Shown: positions 52,701-60,062 of the stretch, piece by piece
How the letters are laid out: the number at the start of each line of letters is the position of its first letter
How positions within the stretch are numbered: the stretch's first letter is position 1
Origin: JADKFD01 sp050250665
GTDB taxonomy: Bacteria > Pseudomonadota > Gammaproteobacteria > Xanthomonadales > SZUA-5
Direction: 5' to 3'
Assembly: GCA_050250665.1 (NCBI GenBank)
Contig: JBFWOF010000017.1
Span: 1-64,000, forward strand
Length of the DNA stretch: 64,000 bases
The notes under the pieces: generated by a model
Told to the model about the DNA's origin: nothing
What the model saw: only the letters and a program-made list of their open reading frames with translations
The model's database searches: none
Program-made: the position numbers and the translations under genes

Positions 52701-54129
52701 CGATCTTGCTGTGATCCCAGGGCGACTCGATGAAAGCCACGATGTCCTGCTTGGCCTGCTGGATGTTGGCCGAAGCTTCCTTCGTGGTGGCATCCAGTAT
52801 CTTGCGGACTTCCGCTTGCGGCAGTTCGAAACCGGAACTGGGGGTGGTCGGCGCCTGTTGCTCGCCGCCCAGGCGTTCGATGTGATCGTCCAGCGACGAC
52901 TCGACGTAGAGGAGCGAGCCGGCGATATCGAGCAGCGCGCTCTCTTCTGCCGGCTGGCGACCGCGCACGATGCGTTCCAGCACGTCCTGCTGATCCAGCA
53001 CTACCCGACGCGGCACACCCAGACCGAGCATGCCAAGGGTGTCAGCCACCCGGTGCAGTGCCTCGCCCTGGGGTGCCAGATCATCGACGTTGCCGCTGCC
53101 GGTGCGCAGGTAGAGATCCAGCGCATCCTTGACCCGCAACAAATCTTCCTTGATGGCAGTGCCGACCGTATCCAGCAGCGCGCGATTGTGTCCGGACAGG
53201 GCACCACGAGCGTGCTCGAGTTCGGCTTCGCTGGGCATCAGCTTGTCGAGCTTGTAGACCTGTCGCAGTTCGGCCACGCGCTGCGATGTGGCTGTCGATT
53301 GCGCAACGTAGTACAGCAATCCCTTGGTCAGATCGTTGGCCGGAGCCGCCGCGAAGGACGCCTCACCGGCATCGATCAGGCGTTTGAGCTCACGATCGAC
53401 TCGCCCGATCAACAGCTTGAGTGCCACCGAGGCCTCGATGCTCTTGACCAGCACGGCTTCGAGCGCACCTGCACCTACCCAGAGCAGACGACGGGCGTCC
53501 GGCTGGGTGCACATCGAGCGGAAGCGATCGAGGATGGCGATCAGGCGGGTGAGATTGCCATCGACATCGTCGCCCTTGAACCACTTCAAAAGTCCAAACT
53601 GGAAGGCCAGTCGCAGGCGTCCACCGTTGGCTGCCACCATCGGCTGCGGAACGACCGATTTGGCGCCAGCGGCGGAGGCCGGCAGCGGCGCACCCAGATC
53701 CGGCGAGAACAGCGAAGTCTCGCTCAGCAGTTTTTCGCCACGACAGGCGCGCAGATCGTTGAGTAGCGGCAGCAGCACGATCGGGATATCCCGATGTCCA
53801 CCCTGCAGGCGCTCGAGGTAATCGGGCAGCTGAACCATGCCGCGCATCAGCACGGTGTAGGCATCGTCTGCCTGTTTCACCTGACCGTCGAGCAAGCCCA
53901 GTGCCAGGCGCTCCATTTCCTCAACCACCATGGCCGCGCCATAGAGCTCGACCATGCGCAAGGTACCCTGCACCTGATGCAGATAGCTCGCACAGAAGCG
54001 CATCTGACTCTTGTCAGACGTGTCCTCGACGTACGCTTCCAGCGCTTGCTGGGATTGCTTGAGCGTATCGTCCAGCTCCTGCTTGACCCAGGTCAGCGTG
54101 GTGAAGTCGATGTCGTCTTGAAGCCTCAT
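46762..54129 (-). CDS. chpA: ChpA, multi-Hpt chemosensory histidine kinase of the Pil-Chp system
   Basis: A 2455-residue hybrid kinase, close to Pseudomonas ChpA in length (about 2470). The N-terminal 150 residues resemble a His-less Hpt-like/FimL module. Three canonical Hpt histidines are visible: about 883 (RSFHTLKGSGRLVG), about 1085 (RAVHTLNGALAM) and about 1680 (RDLHTLKGGARMAG). The kinase core has the N-box EHMLRNSLAHGIE and G1 DDGSGM (about 2000-2060). A CheW module (RLPFTLAVAQAVMV) and a receiver with LLDIEMPRMDG (phospho-Asp near 2378) close the protein. Long Glu/Ala/Ser-rich linkers separate the Hpts. AGGAG stands ahead of the ATG at 54129. It governs twitching motility through PilG and PilH. 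Confidence 0.94.
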   Translation of the reverse strand: MRLQDDIDFTTLTWVKQELDDTLKQSQQALEAYVEDTSDKSQMRFCASYLHQVQGTLRMVELYGAAMVVEEMERLALGLLDGQVKQADDAYTVLMRGMVQLPDYLERLQGGHRDIPIVLLPLLNDLRACRGEKLLSETSLFSPDLGAPLPASAAGAKSVVPQPMVAANGGRLRLAFQFGLLKWFKGDDVDGNLTRLIAILDRFRSMCTQPDARRLLWVGAGALEAVLVKSIEASVALKLLIGRVDRELKRLIDAGEASFAAAPANDLTKGLLYYVAQSTATSQRVAELRQVYKLDKLMPSEAELEHARGALSGHNRALLDTVGTAIKEDLLRVKDALDLYLRTGSGNVDDLAPQGEALHRVADTLGMLGLGVPRRVVLDQQDVLERIVRGRQPAEESALLDIAGSLLYVESSLDDHIERLGGEQQAPTTPSSGFELPQAEVRKILDATTKEASANIQQAKQDIVAFIESPWDHSKIEQIPRLLDEISGAMRMLNLPEPAALLGGVVRFAEVELLQHRRVPSGDQLDLMADAIASIEFYLEAVKEGRRNRDKILDVTRRSLEALGYWPLPEEGAEAAAEAAVETPPVAETAVEAVSEFPSFSDTFETERTQPPESDSVTLQVDGGQQLPEIELPQSDAGAVDALIHSLDLSEPSAAGETTADVLDTASAEMSSAVEIAPGESLDDLVIGETASEPVTPSVQNLDELRITSAEFESPESVSADEALRSPLEESIDLDSTAVETAVEAETASSDQAGDLAPAPIEDLEMELEASIETPFAELDASEPEAAESALADAAPVSLEAVDTTAAAVEQIPQAPLPDGMPAGFSLPDVGFHSVPSDEIDDEIREVFVEEVQDELDNLNRQYPAWKNDLGDFEKLKPVRRSFHTLKGSGRLVGALAIGEYAWKIENMLNRVLDKTIQPTPAVLDLLDHAIAALPGMLLALKGEGQPDANIGAIMWVSDQLSSGQEVWLPKFSPAPAVTAEAQPASEAGELESTVPAEIEVETPADSSDELEAAVVLEEPAEVPTAEASEDSEARREPSPLEVDPMLMEILSSEVEGHLTTIRGYLGQAAEIGPQPVTEELLRAVHTLNGALAMVDLPLLTRVVAPLEGYLKRLRARGLQPSEEGMVALTESAECISEVMAAVGSGSELPDTSALSERVSALRDGLPPPDHPYHGFGIHVADESRDEVTGAEGYESADGATAETTPLPWYEAELESDDDAESETVGTVEMTEIFDAAEDEVSPDTLNTLAELAAEEFQPDADSPVEDLGEAVTEIGATDDQDLNWLADVEDATIGETDLEVAPDESLGEDAAAPDAVADDLEALFDTSIEQPPESEPVEALQDSAEALSEASSLEGLFDSDLAEVSDAAEVDAESSELETADLGDGADSAEDMEEFAELAELTESADDELAGLTETEEFLAELGAIGDEAGSDERSTEGQLQEAADSAAAESRDGGLWSLDDTEEQVAESSLEAIEGTSGEDTLETDDLLTASMLAEDASDVNEPSDEADALAGEVDALSSQVDELSDQAAESLNEVAEQAEEEAEPSDHGLDLADDNNEPALESDEALTPDLAEDAEAEVAADADVTELAAEPVEKADETEPAIIAAAAETAVAAAHAMAFAGDVDPEGPLDLPDMDMDLLDIFVEEAVDILDHSDSAMAQLRENPEDREPVAALQRDLHTLKGGARMAGLYPVGDLSHAMESLFESIVHGERAASRASIDALEKAFDRLHGMVQRVKVRQAIALPEHTIARLEAILEGREAEFDAEVAEMGAAAAEAAEASAAAEPTPSADSSGESSEEVAAEAPVRKVIPARAPTRSGAQRRTQLDEDEVAARAAQQELIRVRADLLDNLVNFAGEVSIYRSRLEAQMGGFRFNLVEFEQTVSRLRDQLRKLEMETEAQILSRFQRETEQSGNTEFDPLELDRFSTLQQLSRALAESVSDLVSIQNLLDDIARQSETLLLQQSRVSSDLQEGLMRTRMVPFESLVPRLRRILRQTASELGKKAQLKVEGTQGEMDRTVLERMTAPFEHMLRNSLAHGIELPEARVSKGKPEEGTVSIKVSREATEVLIQVTDDGSGMNRDAIRTKAIERGLMTPDATLSDRDIFQFVLEAGFSTASEVSKVAGRGVGMDVVASEVKQLGGSLELDSDVGVGTRITIRLPFTLAVAQAVMVRLGEATYAIPMTSITGVTRMPRKELERRLEQKQLDINYGGEIYQIYDLGDLLRSPVSHGIDETQVPLLMSRTGDQRAAVRVTQVIGSKEVVVKSAGAQLSIVPGIFGATIMGDGRVVVILDLAPLVRHGVALRQAPELAAELELMEPMPEPAPRRQPLVMVVDDSITMRKVTTRVLERSNIDVFTAKDGLDAVEQLQDRMPDVILLDIEMPRMDGYEVATYIRNDNRLKHIPIIMITSRTGEKHRQRALEVGVDRYLGKPYQETDLLKNVQDALTAGHANVH

Positions 54130-54240
54130 CCGCGGACTCCTGTTTGCCGGCTTCGCCGCGCGTTCTTCATGCGCCTGCTACCCGCGCTGCGGCAATGGGC
54201 CCGCAGCTTCGCCTTGTTGATCACCAACTGCCCCTGAAGC

Positions 54241-56277
54241 CTAGTTGGGCAGCTTGAAGTCGGCCACTGAACGTCTAAGGTCAGCAGCCAATTGCGCCAG
54301 ATTTCCAATCGACTCTGCCGTCTGGCTCGCGCCGACCGAAGTCTGGGTCGTAATTTCCTGAATCACGTTCATGGTGGCCGAGATGTTGGTCGCAGCAGCT
54401 GACTGCTGTCGCGCGGCCTGAGAGATGTTCTGAATCAGGTCGGCCAGATCGTTCGACACCTTTTCAATCTCACCCAGCGCCAGACCCGCGTCTTCCGCGA
54501 GGCGGGCACCGGCCACCACTTCGGCCGTGGTCTGCTCCATCGAGCTCACCGCTTCGTTGGTGTCGGACTGAATCGTCTGCACCAGCGTTTCAATTCGCTT
54601 GGTTGCGTTCGAAGCGCGTTCTGCCAGTCGCTGCACTTCGTCGGCCACGACCGCGAACCCGCGACCGGCTTCACCGGCAGAGGCCGCCTGAATAGCGGCG
54701 TTCAGTGCCAGAATGTTGGTCTGCTCGGCGATGTCGTTGATCAGTTCCACGATCGATCCAATTTCCTGGGACGATTCGCCCAGTCGTTTGATTCGCTTCG
54801 AGGTTTCCTGAATCTGGTCACGGATGTTGTCCATGCCCTGAATCGTCTGGCGCACGATGGCCGCGCCCTTACCTGCAATCTGCACTGAGCGTTGCGCCAC
54901 GTCGGCGCTCTCGGCCGAGTTGCGCGACACCTCGTCAATGGACACCGCGATTTCGTTGATGGCGGCGGAGGCCGAGGTGATCTGCTGCGCCTGATGCTCG
55001 GCAGCTTCTGCCAGATGCATGGCGGTGGCCTGCGTTTCCTGGGCTGCCGCGGCTACCTGCACCGCGGTCTCGTTGATGGTGGTCACCAGGCTGCGCAGTG
55101 CTTCGACGGCGAAGTTGATGGAGTCGGCGATGGCCCCGGTGATGTCTTCGGTCACCGTTGCCTTTACCGTCAGATCGCCTTCTGCCAAGGATCCCATTTC
55201 GTCCAGGAGGCGCAAAATAGCTTCCTGGTTACGCTGATTGAGATCGGCCGTGATCTTGTAGCGACGAGCCTGATCGCGGTAGATCAAGATGGCCAGAAGA
55301 ATCAATGCCAGTGCCGCCAGAGCGCCGGAACCGATGGCCGCCGTCAGTGAGGGGAAGGTGCGGTTGTTGGCCTGATCGCCATACACGACCGACAGTTGCT
55401 CGGCATCCTGCAGCAGCTGCTCCGAATCCAGCGAGATGGTGTTCGCCGCCTCGCGCACGTCGATCAAGTCGATGGCGCCGGTGGTGATGCTTTCAACGTA
55501 CTGCCCGAGTTCCTGGAAGATCTGATAGACCTCATCCAGCAAGGTGCGTGCTTCCGGTACGGCGATGGCGCGAATGCCCCGGTCAGGACTGCCGTTCTGG
55601 AGCGCGTCGAGAATCTGTCCGAACACGGCAGCGTCGCGATTGAATCCGTCAGCAGCCGTCGACGCGGTCTGACCGCCCTGCAGCACTTCGTTCAGGCGAC
55701 GCAGCATACGATCGGCCAGCGTGTTCTGGCGGCCGGCGACGTAGATCTGATCCTGTGGCGCGCCGCGGGTGGCTAGCAGCTGCGTCATTTCGTCGGTGCG
55801 AGCCTGCAGCAGCGGAATCTTGTCCTGAAACTCGTTCGCCGTGGCGTTCAGATCCTCGACCACCTCACGGCGCGAGAGAATGACGTCGGAAGCCTGCAGA
55901 ATCGGCGCCCAGGTGTCCTTCACCTCCTTCAGTGCAACTTCGACCTCGGGGTTCTTGCGGATCGATGGCACGCCTTCCTGCGGGTCACCCTCCTCCAACT
56001 TGCGCAGATGCGACTGGATGGTGCCCTTGACGTCGGACAACTCATCGAAGGCTTCTGGCTGACCGCCGGCTGCCTGAGCCGCGAACTTCGCCAACTGCTG
56101 CGAGTACACGCGTATGTCAGTTGAAAGACCAATTGCCGCTCGGTCTTCGTTGTTGTTGACGTTGGCGAAGAAGAAATTCGCAATCAAGCCTACGAGGCCG
56201 ACCAGCAACACCACCACGAGGATGGCGAGCATGGTCGAGCTTTCGCGCTGTTGGATACCACCGGCTGCCGCACTCAT
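54241..56277 (-). CDS. pilJ: PilJ, methyl-accepting receptor of the Pil-Chp system
   Basis: A 678-residue chemoreceptor. TM1 lies at about 17-38 (AILVVVLLVGLVGLIANFFF). The periplasmic part (about 39-305) has PilJ-type helical repeats, and TM2 lies at about 310-335 (ALAALALILLAILIYRDQ). A signalling coiled coil follows with the hairpin tip DIAEQTNILALNAAIQAAS and RGFAVVADEVQRLA. Family role: sensing pilin or surface contact and setting ChpA activity. The methylation-site Glu/Gln pairs are in the flanking helices and are acted on by ChpB. It lies 51 bp after pilI. Confidence 0.95.
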   Translation of the reverse strand: MSAAAGGIQQRESSTMLAILVVVLLVGLVGLIANFFFANVNNNEDRAAIGLSTDIRVYSQQLAKFAAQAAGGQPEAFDELSDVKGTIQSHLRKLEEGDPQEGVPSIRKNPEVEVALKEVKDTWAPILQASDVILSRREVVEDLNATANEFQDKIPLLQARTDEMTQLLATRGAPQDQIYVAGRQNTLADRMLRRLNEVLQGGQTASTAADGFNRDAAVFGQILDALQNGSPDRGIRAIAVPEARTLLDEVYQIFQELGQYVESITTGAIDLIDVREAANTISLDSEQLLQDAEQLSVVYGDQANNRTFPSLTAAIGSGALAALALILLAILIYRDQARRYKITADLNQRNQEAILRLLDEMGSLAEGDLTVKATVTEDITGAIADSINFAVEALRSLVTTINETAVQVAAAAQETQATAMHLAEAAEHQAQQITSASAAINEIAVSIDEVSRNSAESADVAQRSVQIAGKGAAIVRQTIQGMDNIRDQIQETSKRIKRLGESSQEIGSIVELINDIAEQTNILALNAAIQAASAGEAGRGFAVVADEVQRLAERASNATKRIETLVQTIQSDTNEAVSSMEQTTAEVVAGARLAEDAGLALGEIEKVSNDLADLIQNISQAARQQSAAATNISATMNVIQEITTQTSVGASQTAESIGNLAQLAADLRRSVADFKLPN

Positions 56278-56328
56278 CGCTCTATGACCCCCACTGTCGT
56301 CCCGTCCAAACCCCGATTGTCGGCCTTA

Positions 56329-56883
56329 TCAGGCCGCCGCCTGCATGAAATCCTGCGCCCGCATCAGCGCATTCATGCTGAAAACACCCCAAGTCGATTG
56401 CCCCTGTCGATATTCGCTTTCGAGAAAACGACTGATCGGGGAATCGGCATACATCTCGATATCGCGCATGTTTTCTTCGACAAAACTGCGCTGACCCAGC
56501 ACTTCGTCCACCACCAGCCCTACGCTACCACTGGCAAGGCGCACAACGAGCACCCGGGTACGTTCGTTCACGCGGAAGGGTTCCCCTTCGAGGAATCCGC
56601 GCAGATGAATCACGGTCACCAGATTGCCGCGCACATTGGCAATACCCAACATCCATGCCTTGGTTCCAGGCACCGGCGTAATCTGGGGGAACATCAGAAT
56701 TTCGTTGACTTCGGAAATGTCGCTGACCAGAAACACATCGCCCAGTCGATAGGCAATGGCGCGCCACAATCCGGGCGCATCCAGCTGCTCCGGCAGACCG
56801 GCCACGTGCGAGAGGCTGCGACGCTCGTAGTCGAGCAGGATCTCGAAGGGATTCAGGGCTGCGTTTTCCGGCAGATCGACCAT
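56329..56883 (-). CDS. pilI: PilI, CheW-like adaptor
   Basis: A 184-residue CheW-fold protein with LGIANVRGNLVTVIHL and VGLVVDEVLGQRSF, core strands of the fold. The N-terminal 40-residue extension (LNPFEILLDYERRSLSHV) is typical of PilI. It links PilJ to ChpA. Ten bp separate it from pilH upstream. Confidence 0.94.
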   Translation of the reverse strand: MVDLPENAALNPFEILLDYERRSLSHVAGLPEQLDAPGLWRAIAYRLGDVFLVSDISEVNEILMFPQITPVPGTKAWMLGIANVRGNLVTVIHLRGFLEGEPFRVNERTRVLVVRLASGSVGLVVDEVLGQRSFVEENMRDIEMYADSPISRFLESEYRQGQSTWGVFSMNALMRAQDFMQAAA

Positions 56884-56893
56884 CGATAGTTCC

Positions 56894-57262
56894 TCAGGAT
56901 CCCGCGAGCAGAGCTTGGATGCGTGAAATGAAGTCGCGCTCGTTCGGTGGCTTGGTCACGAAATCCTTCGCACCCTGACGCATGCCCCAGATCCGATCGG
57001 TCTCCATACTCTTGGTGGTCACGATGATGACCGGAATCGTCGACGTTTCCGGGTCACGGCTAAGGGTGCGTGTAGCCTGGAAGCCATTGGTGCCGGGCAT
57101 GATCACGTCCATCAGAATCAGATCGGGATGCTCTTCCCTGGCGCGGGCAATGCCTTCTTCGGCACTGGACGCCGACAGGGTCTGGAAGCCGGCGCGCTCC
57201 AGCATGCCGCTCAGCACGCGGACATCCGTGGGCGAGTCATCCACAATCAGAATTCTTGCCAT
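56894..57262 (-). CDS. pilH: PilH, single-domain response regulator
   Basis: A 122-residue CheY-like protein. The phospho-acceptor is Asp52 (LILMDVIMPG), acidic pair DD near 8-9, and the conserved Lys104 (VTKPPN). In Pseudomonas PilH acts as a phosphate sink or retraction regulator. It lies 27 bp after pilG. Confidence 0.95.
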   Translation of the reverse strand: MARILIVDDSPTDVRVLSGMLERAGFQTLSASSAEEGIARAREEHPDLILMDVIMPGTNGFQATRTLSRDPETSTIPVIIVTTKSMETDRIWGMRQGAKDFVTKPPNERDFISRIQALLAGS

Positions 57263-57289
57263 GCGACCTCCCCGTCGGCACGCCCCCGC

Positions 57290-57706
57290 CTAGCTCTCTG
57301 CTGCTGTCTTGGTGTCGACGTAGCGTCGGATCGCGCCGAGCAATTCCTCGCGCGTGAACGGTTTGGTCAGATACTGTTCCGAACCGACGATGCGTCCGCG
57401 CGCCTTGTCGAACAGGCCGTCCTTGCTGGACAGCATGATCACGGGCGTGCCCTTGAAGACCTGGTTGTTCTTGATCAGCGCGCAGGTTTGGTAGCCATCC
57501 AGGCGCGGCATCATGATGTCGACGAAGATGATGTGCGGCTGGTGGTCGGAAATCTTGGCAAGCGCCTCGAATCCGTCCGTCGCCGTGACCACGTCACAGC
57601 CCTCTTTCTTCAGCAGTGTTTCGGCAGTCCTGCGGATGGTCTTGCTGTCGTCAATCACCATCACGCGCAGTCCGGCGAGGCTCCCCTTGTTTTGCGACTC
57701 GTCCAC
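57290..57706 (-). CDS. pilG: PilG, single-domain response regulator
   Basis: A 138-residue CheY-like protein with Asp63 (IIFVDIMMPRLDG), Lys115 (YLTKPF) and the typical LRVMVIDDSKTIRR start of the receiver. The start is set at the GTG at 57706: the minus strand there reads GGAGG, five bases, then GTGGACGAG, an excellent ribosome site. The longer frame to 57751 has no support. It is expected to promote pilus extension through the PilB motor. First gene of the Pil-Chp operon. Confidence 0.93.
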   Translation of the reverse strand: MDESQNKGSLAGLRVMVIDDSKTIRRTAETLLKKEGCDVVTATDGFEALAKISDHQPHIIFVDIMMPRLDGYQTCALIKNNQVFKGTPVIMLSSKDGLFDKARGRIVGSEQYLTKPFTREELLGAIRRYVDTKTAAES

Positions 57707-58039
57707 TCCCACCTCCGCCACGTTTGTAATCGGCGCGACCCTTGGTCGCACGTTGCCGGCTCACACCGGCTGATCTGCGTCCCTGGCCATCCCGAGTACA
57801 CCGGGGCGGATCAGGAGGACTCCCTGCAAGCTCTTTAGCCAAGCTTCCATCGAATGTCAAGATTACGTTGCAAGTGTTTGTGCTTGCTCGATTCCGAAGC
57901 TCGATGGAATGGCCTTTGATTCCAAATTCAGCGCTCACGATACAGGGGATTTTGCACCTGCGCAGGCATAATAGGCGAGCCCCCCCGCAAGGCAAGCCGC
58001 ATTGCAGGGGCATTCCCTAGCGTATCAAGGAGTTGGCGC
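57707..58039. promoter_or_regulatory. 333-bp divergent intergenic region, pilG / gshB
   Basis: No gene is seen. Both flanking genes point outward, so promoters for each must lie here. A CATAAT at 57967-57972 and a TTGATT near 57915 are plausible -10 and -35-like pieces for gshB, but their spacing does not form one clean promoter. The AAGGAG at 58027-58032 is the gshB ribosome site. The region is moderately AT-rich relative to its neighbours near 57850-57920. Confidence 0.4.
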
Positions 58040-58987
58040 ATGCTTCGCCGCCTCGCGGTGCTGATGGACCCGATCCAGAAGCTGAAAATTCACAAGGATT
58101 CGAGCTTCGCGATGCTGTTGGAAGCCCAGCGCCGCGGTTACGAAGTGCATGTCTGCGAACAGCGTGACCTTGGACTGCGCGACGGGCGCGCGTGGCTGCG
58201 CACGCGGGTGACCCGGGTTTTCGACGATCCGGCCCACTGGTTCGAGCAGTCGGCCCCGGAACTGCATGATGCCGGGCACTTCGACTGGATCCTGATGCGC
58301 AAGGACCCACCGTTCAATGCCGAGTATCTGTACGACACCCAGATACTGGACCGGGCCGAGGCGCAGGGCGCGACCGTGGTCAATCGCCCGGCGGCACTAC
58401 GCGACGCCAACGAGAAGTTGTTCACTGCGCTGTTTCCGCAGTGCTGTCCGCCGACACTCGTGGCCAGGCTGCCGGACGACCTGCGCGCTTTCGTCCGCGA
58501 GTTCGGCGAATGTGTGGTCAAGGTGCTGGATTCGATGGGCGGAACCTCGATCTTCCGGGTACGTCCGGACGACCCGAATCTCAACGTGATCTTCGAAACC
58601 GTGACCCTGGAAGGCACCCAGGCGGCGCTGATCCAGCGCTACATCCCGGAAATCACCGAAGGTGACAAGCGCATCCTGCTGATCGACGGCGTTCCTGTGC
58701 CCTACGCACTGGCGCGGATTCCGCGTGCCGGCGAGTTCCGCGGCAATCTGGCGCGCGGCGGCAGCGGCCGCGGCCAGCCGCTGAGCGATCATGATCGCTG
58801 GATCTGCGAGCAGGTGGGACCGGAATTGCAGCGCCGTGGCCTGATTTTTGTGGGCCTTGATGTCATCGGCAAGTATCTGACCGAAGTGAACGTGACCTCA
58901 CCGACTTGCATCCGCGAACTTGACCAGCAGTTCGGAATCAACATTGCAGGTATGTTGTTTGACCGCCTGGAGACGCTGCGAAAGTGA
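58040..58987 (+). CDS. gshB: Glutathione synthetase
   Basis: A 315-residue ATP-grasp ligase that joins glycine to gamma-glutamylcysteine. Family blocks: VLMDPIQKLKIHKDSSFAML at the start, WILMRKDPPFN near 90, VVKVLDSMGGTSIF near 160, and GLDVIGKYLTEVNVTSP near 285. Perfect ribosome site AAGGAG precedes the ATG. The TonB gene starts inside its stop codon. Confidence 0.96.
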   Translation: MLRRLAVLMDPIQKLKIHKDSSFAMLLEAQRRGYEVHVCEQRDLGLRDGRAWLRTRVTRVFDDPAHWFEQSAPELHDAGHFDWILMRKDPPFNAEYLYDTQILDRAEAQGATVVNRPAALRDANEKLFTALFPQCCPPTLVARLPDDLRAFVREFGECVVKVLDSMGGTSIFRVRPDDPNLNVIFETVTLEGTQAALIQRYIPEITEGDKRILLIDGVPVPYALARIPRAGEFRGNLARGGSGRGQPLSDHDRWICEQVGPELQRRGLIFVGLDVIGKYLTEVNVTSPTCIRELDQQFGINIAGMLFDRLETLRK

Positions 58988-59850
58988 GTAACGCGCCTAT
59001 CGGGTCTGGCGATCGCCTGTCGCTGACACTGCTGTTTGCCACAGTGGTGCACGCCGTGATCATCTTCGGCGTCGGCTTCACCGATGAGGCGCCACCGGGC
59101 TCGGCGCTGCCGGCACTGGATGTCATCCTGGTGCAGTCAGCCACCCAGGAGGTACCGGAGAAGGCGGACTTCCTGGCCAATGCAGCACAGACCGGCGGTG
59201 GCAACAGTGAAGAGGCCAAGCGCCCGACGCAGATGTTTTCCTCACCGGTGCCCAAGCCTGAGGACGGAATTGCGCCGATGCCGGTGCGTGCCACCAGCCC
59301 CGCCCCCATTCCAGCCGAGGCGGCACCCACACCGGTGCTGACCCAGGACAGTTCCACGCTGCAGGTCAGTCCGGTCACGCCCAGGGACGAGATCCAGCAG
59401 CGCGAGTTGCCGCGGGACGAGGAACTGGTCGAACGCAGCATGGAGATGGCCAAGCTGGCCTCTGAGCTGGATCGGCAGTCGCAAGCCTACGCCAAGCGAC
59501 CGAAGCGCAAGTTCATCTCGGCCAATACCCGCGAATACGCTTTCGCCAATTACATGGCGGCATGGGTGGCCCGAGTGGAACGGGTCGGCAATCTGAACTA
59601 TCCCGATGAAGCGCGGCGACGCAATCTGGATGGCAGTCTGGTGCTCACCGTAGCCATCAACAGGGACGGCAGCCTGGAGCGCATCGATCTGATCCGCTCC
59701 TCCGGTCACCCGGTGCTGGACGATGCCGCCCAGCGCATTGTCGAACTCTCGGCACCCTTCAACCCGGTGCCCAAAAGCGACGATGAGGTCGACATCCTGC
59801 ACATCACCCGTACCTGGCAGTTCGTGGCCGGCGACGTCAAGATGCGCTGA
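58984..59850 (+). CDS. Energy transducer TonB
   Basis: A 288-residue protein with an N-terminal membrane helix (about 14-32, LSLTLLFATVVHAVIIFGVG), a Pro/Ala-rich periplasmic spacer, and a C-terminal TonB domain (about 195-285: RVGNLNYPDEARRRNLDGSL, then INRDGSLERIDLIRSSGHP). The start is GTG, overlapping the gshB stop as GTGA. It transmits proton-motive force to outer-membrane receptors, but ExbB/ExbD are not in the window. This gshB-tonB order is a xanthomonad-like feature. Confidence 0.88.
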   Translation: MSNAPIGSGDRLSLTLLFATVVHAVIIFGVGFTDEAPPGSALPALDVILVQSATQEVPEKADFLANAAQTGGGNSEEAKRPTQMFSSPVPKPEDGIAPMPVRATSPAPIPAEAAPTPVLTQDSSTLQVSPVTPRDEIQQRELPRDEELVERSMEMAKLASELDRQSQAYAKRPKRKFISANTREYAFANYMAAWVARVERVGNLNYPDEARRRNLDGSLVLTVAINRDGSLERIDLIRSSGHPVLDDAAQRIVELSAPFNPVPKSDDEVDILHITRTWQFVAGDVKMR

Positions 59851-59920
59851 GGCCCGGGGCGCGGGACTGTGCGGCCGGGCAAAGGCTAATCCGCTTGCCC
59901 CGGACCTGAGGGATCTGTCG

Positions 59921-59980
59921 GTCCAGACTTGTCTGGACGCTCTTGGCGAAGTGCGGCAGAAGCGTCCAGACAAGTCTGGG
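59921..59980. repeat. Inverted pair of GTCCAGAC hairpins
   Basis: A perfect palindrome GTCCAGAC-TT-GTCTGGAC lies at 59921-59938 and its near copy at 59963-59980. The two, with flanking CGCTCTT/AAGCG, also pair with one another, so the region can fold as one long hairpin in the 212-bp convergent gap between tonB and the DUF1501 gene. The same family copy is at 5850-5867. Confidence 0.8.
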
Positions 59981-60062
59981 CCCACCAGAGAAGCCTGCGC
60001 GCGACCGAGGGTCGCGCGTGCAACAGAACTCTGCCAGTGCCGGCGCGCCGATGGCGAGCCTG

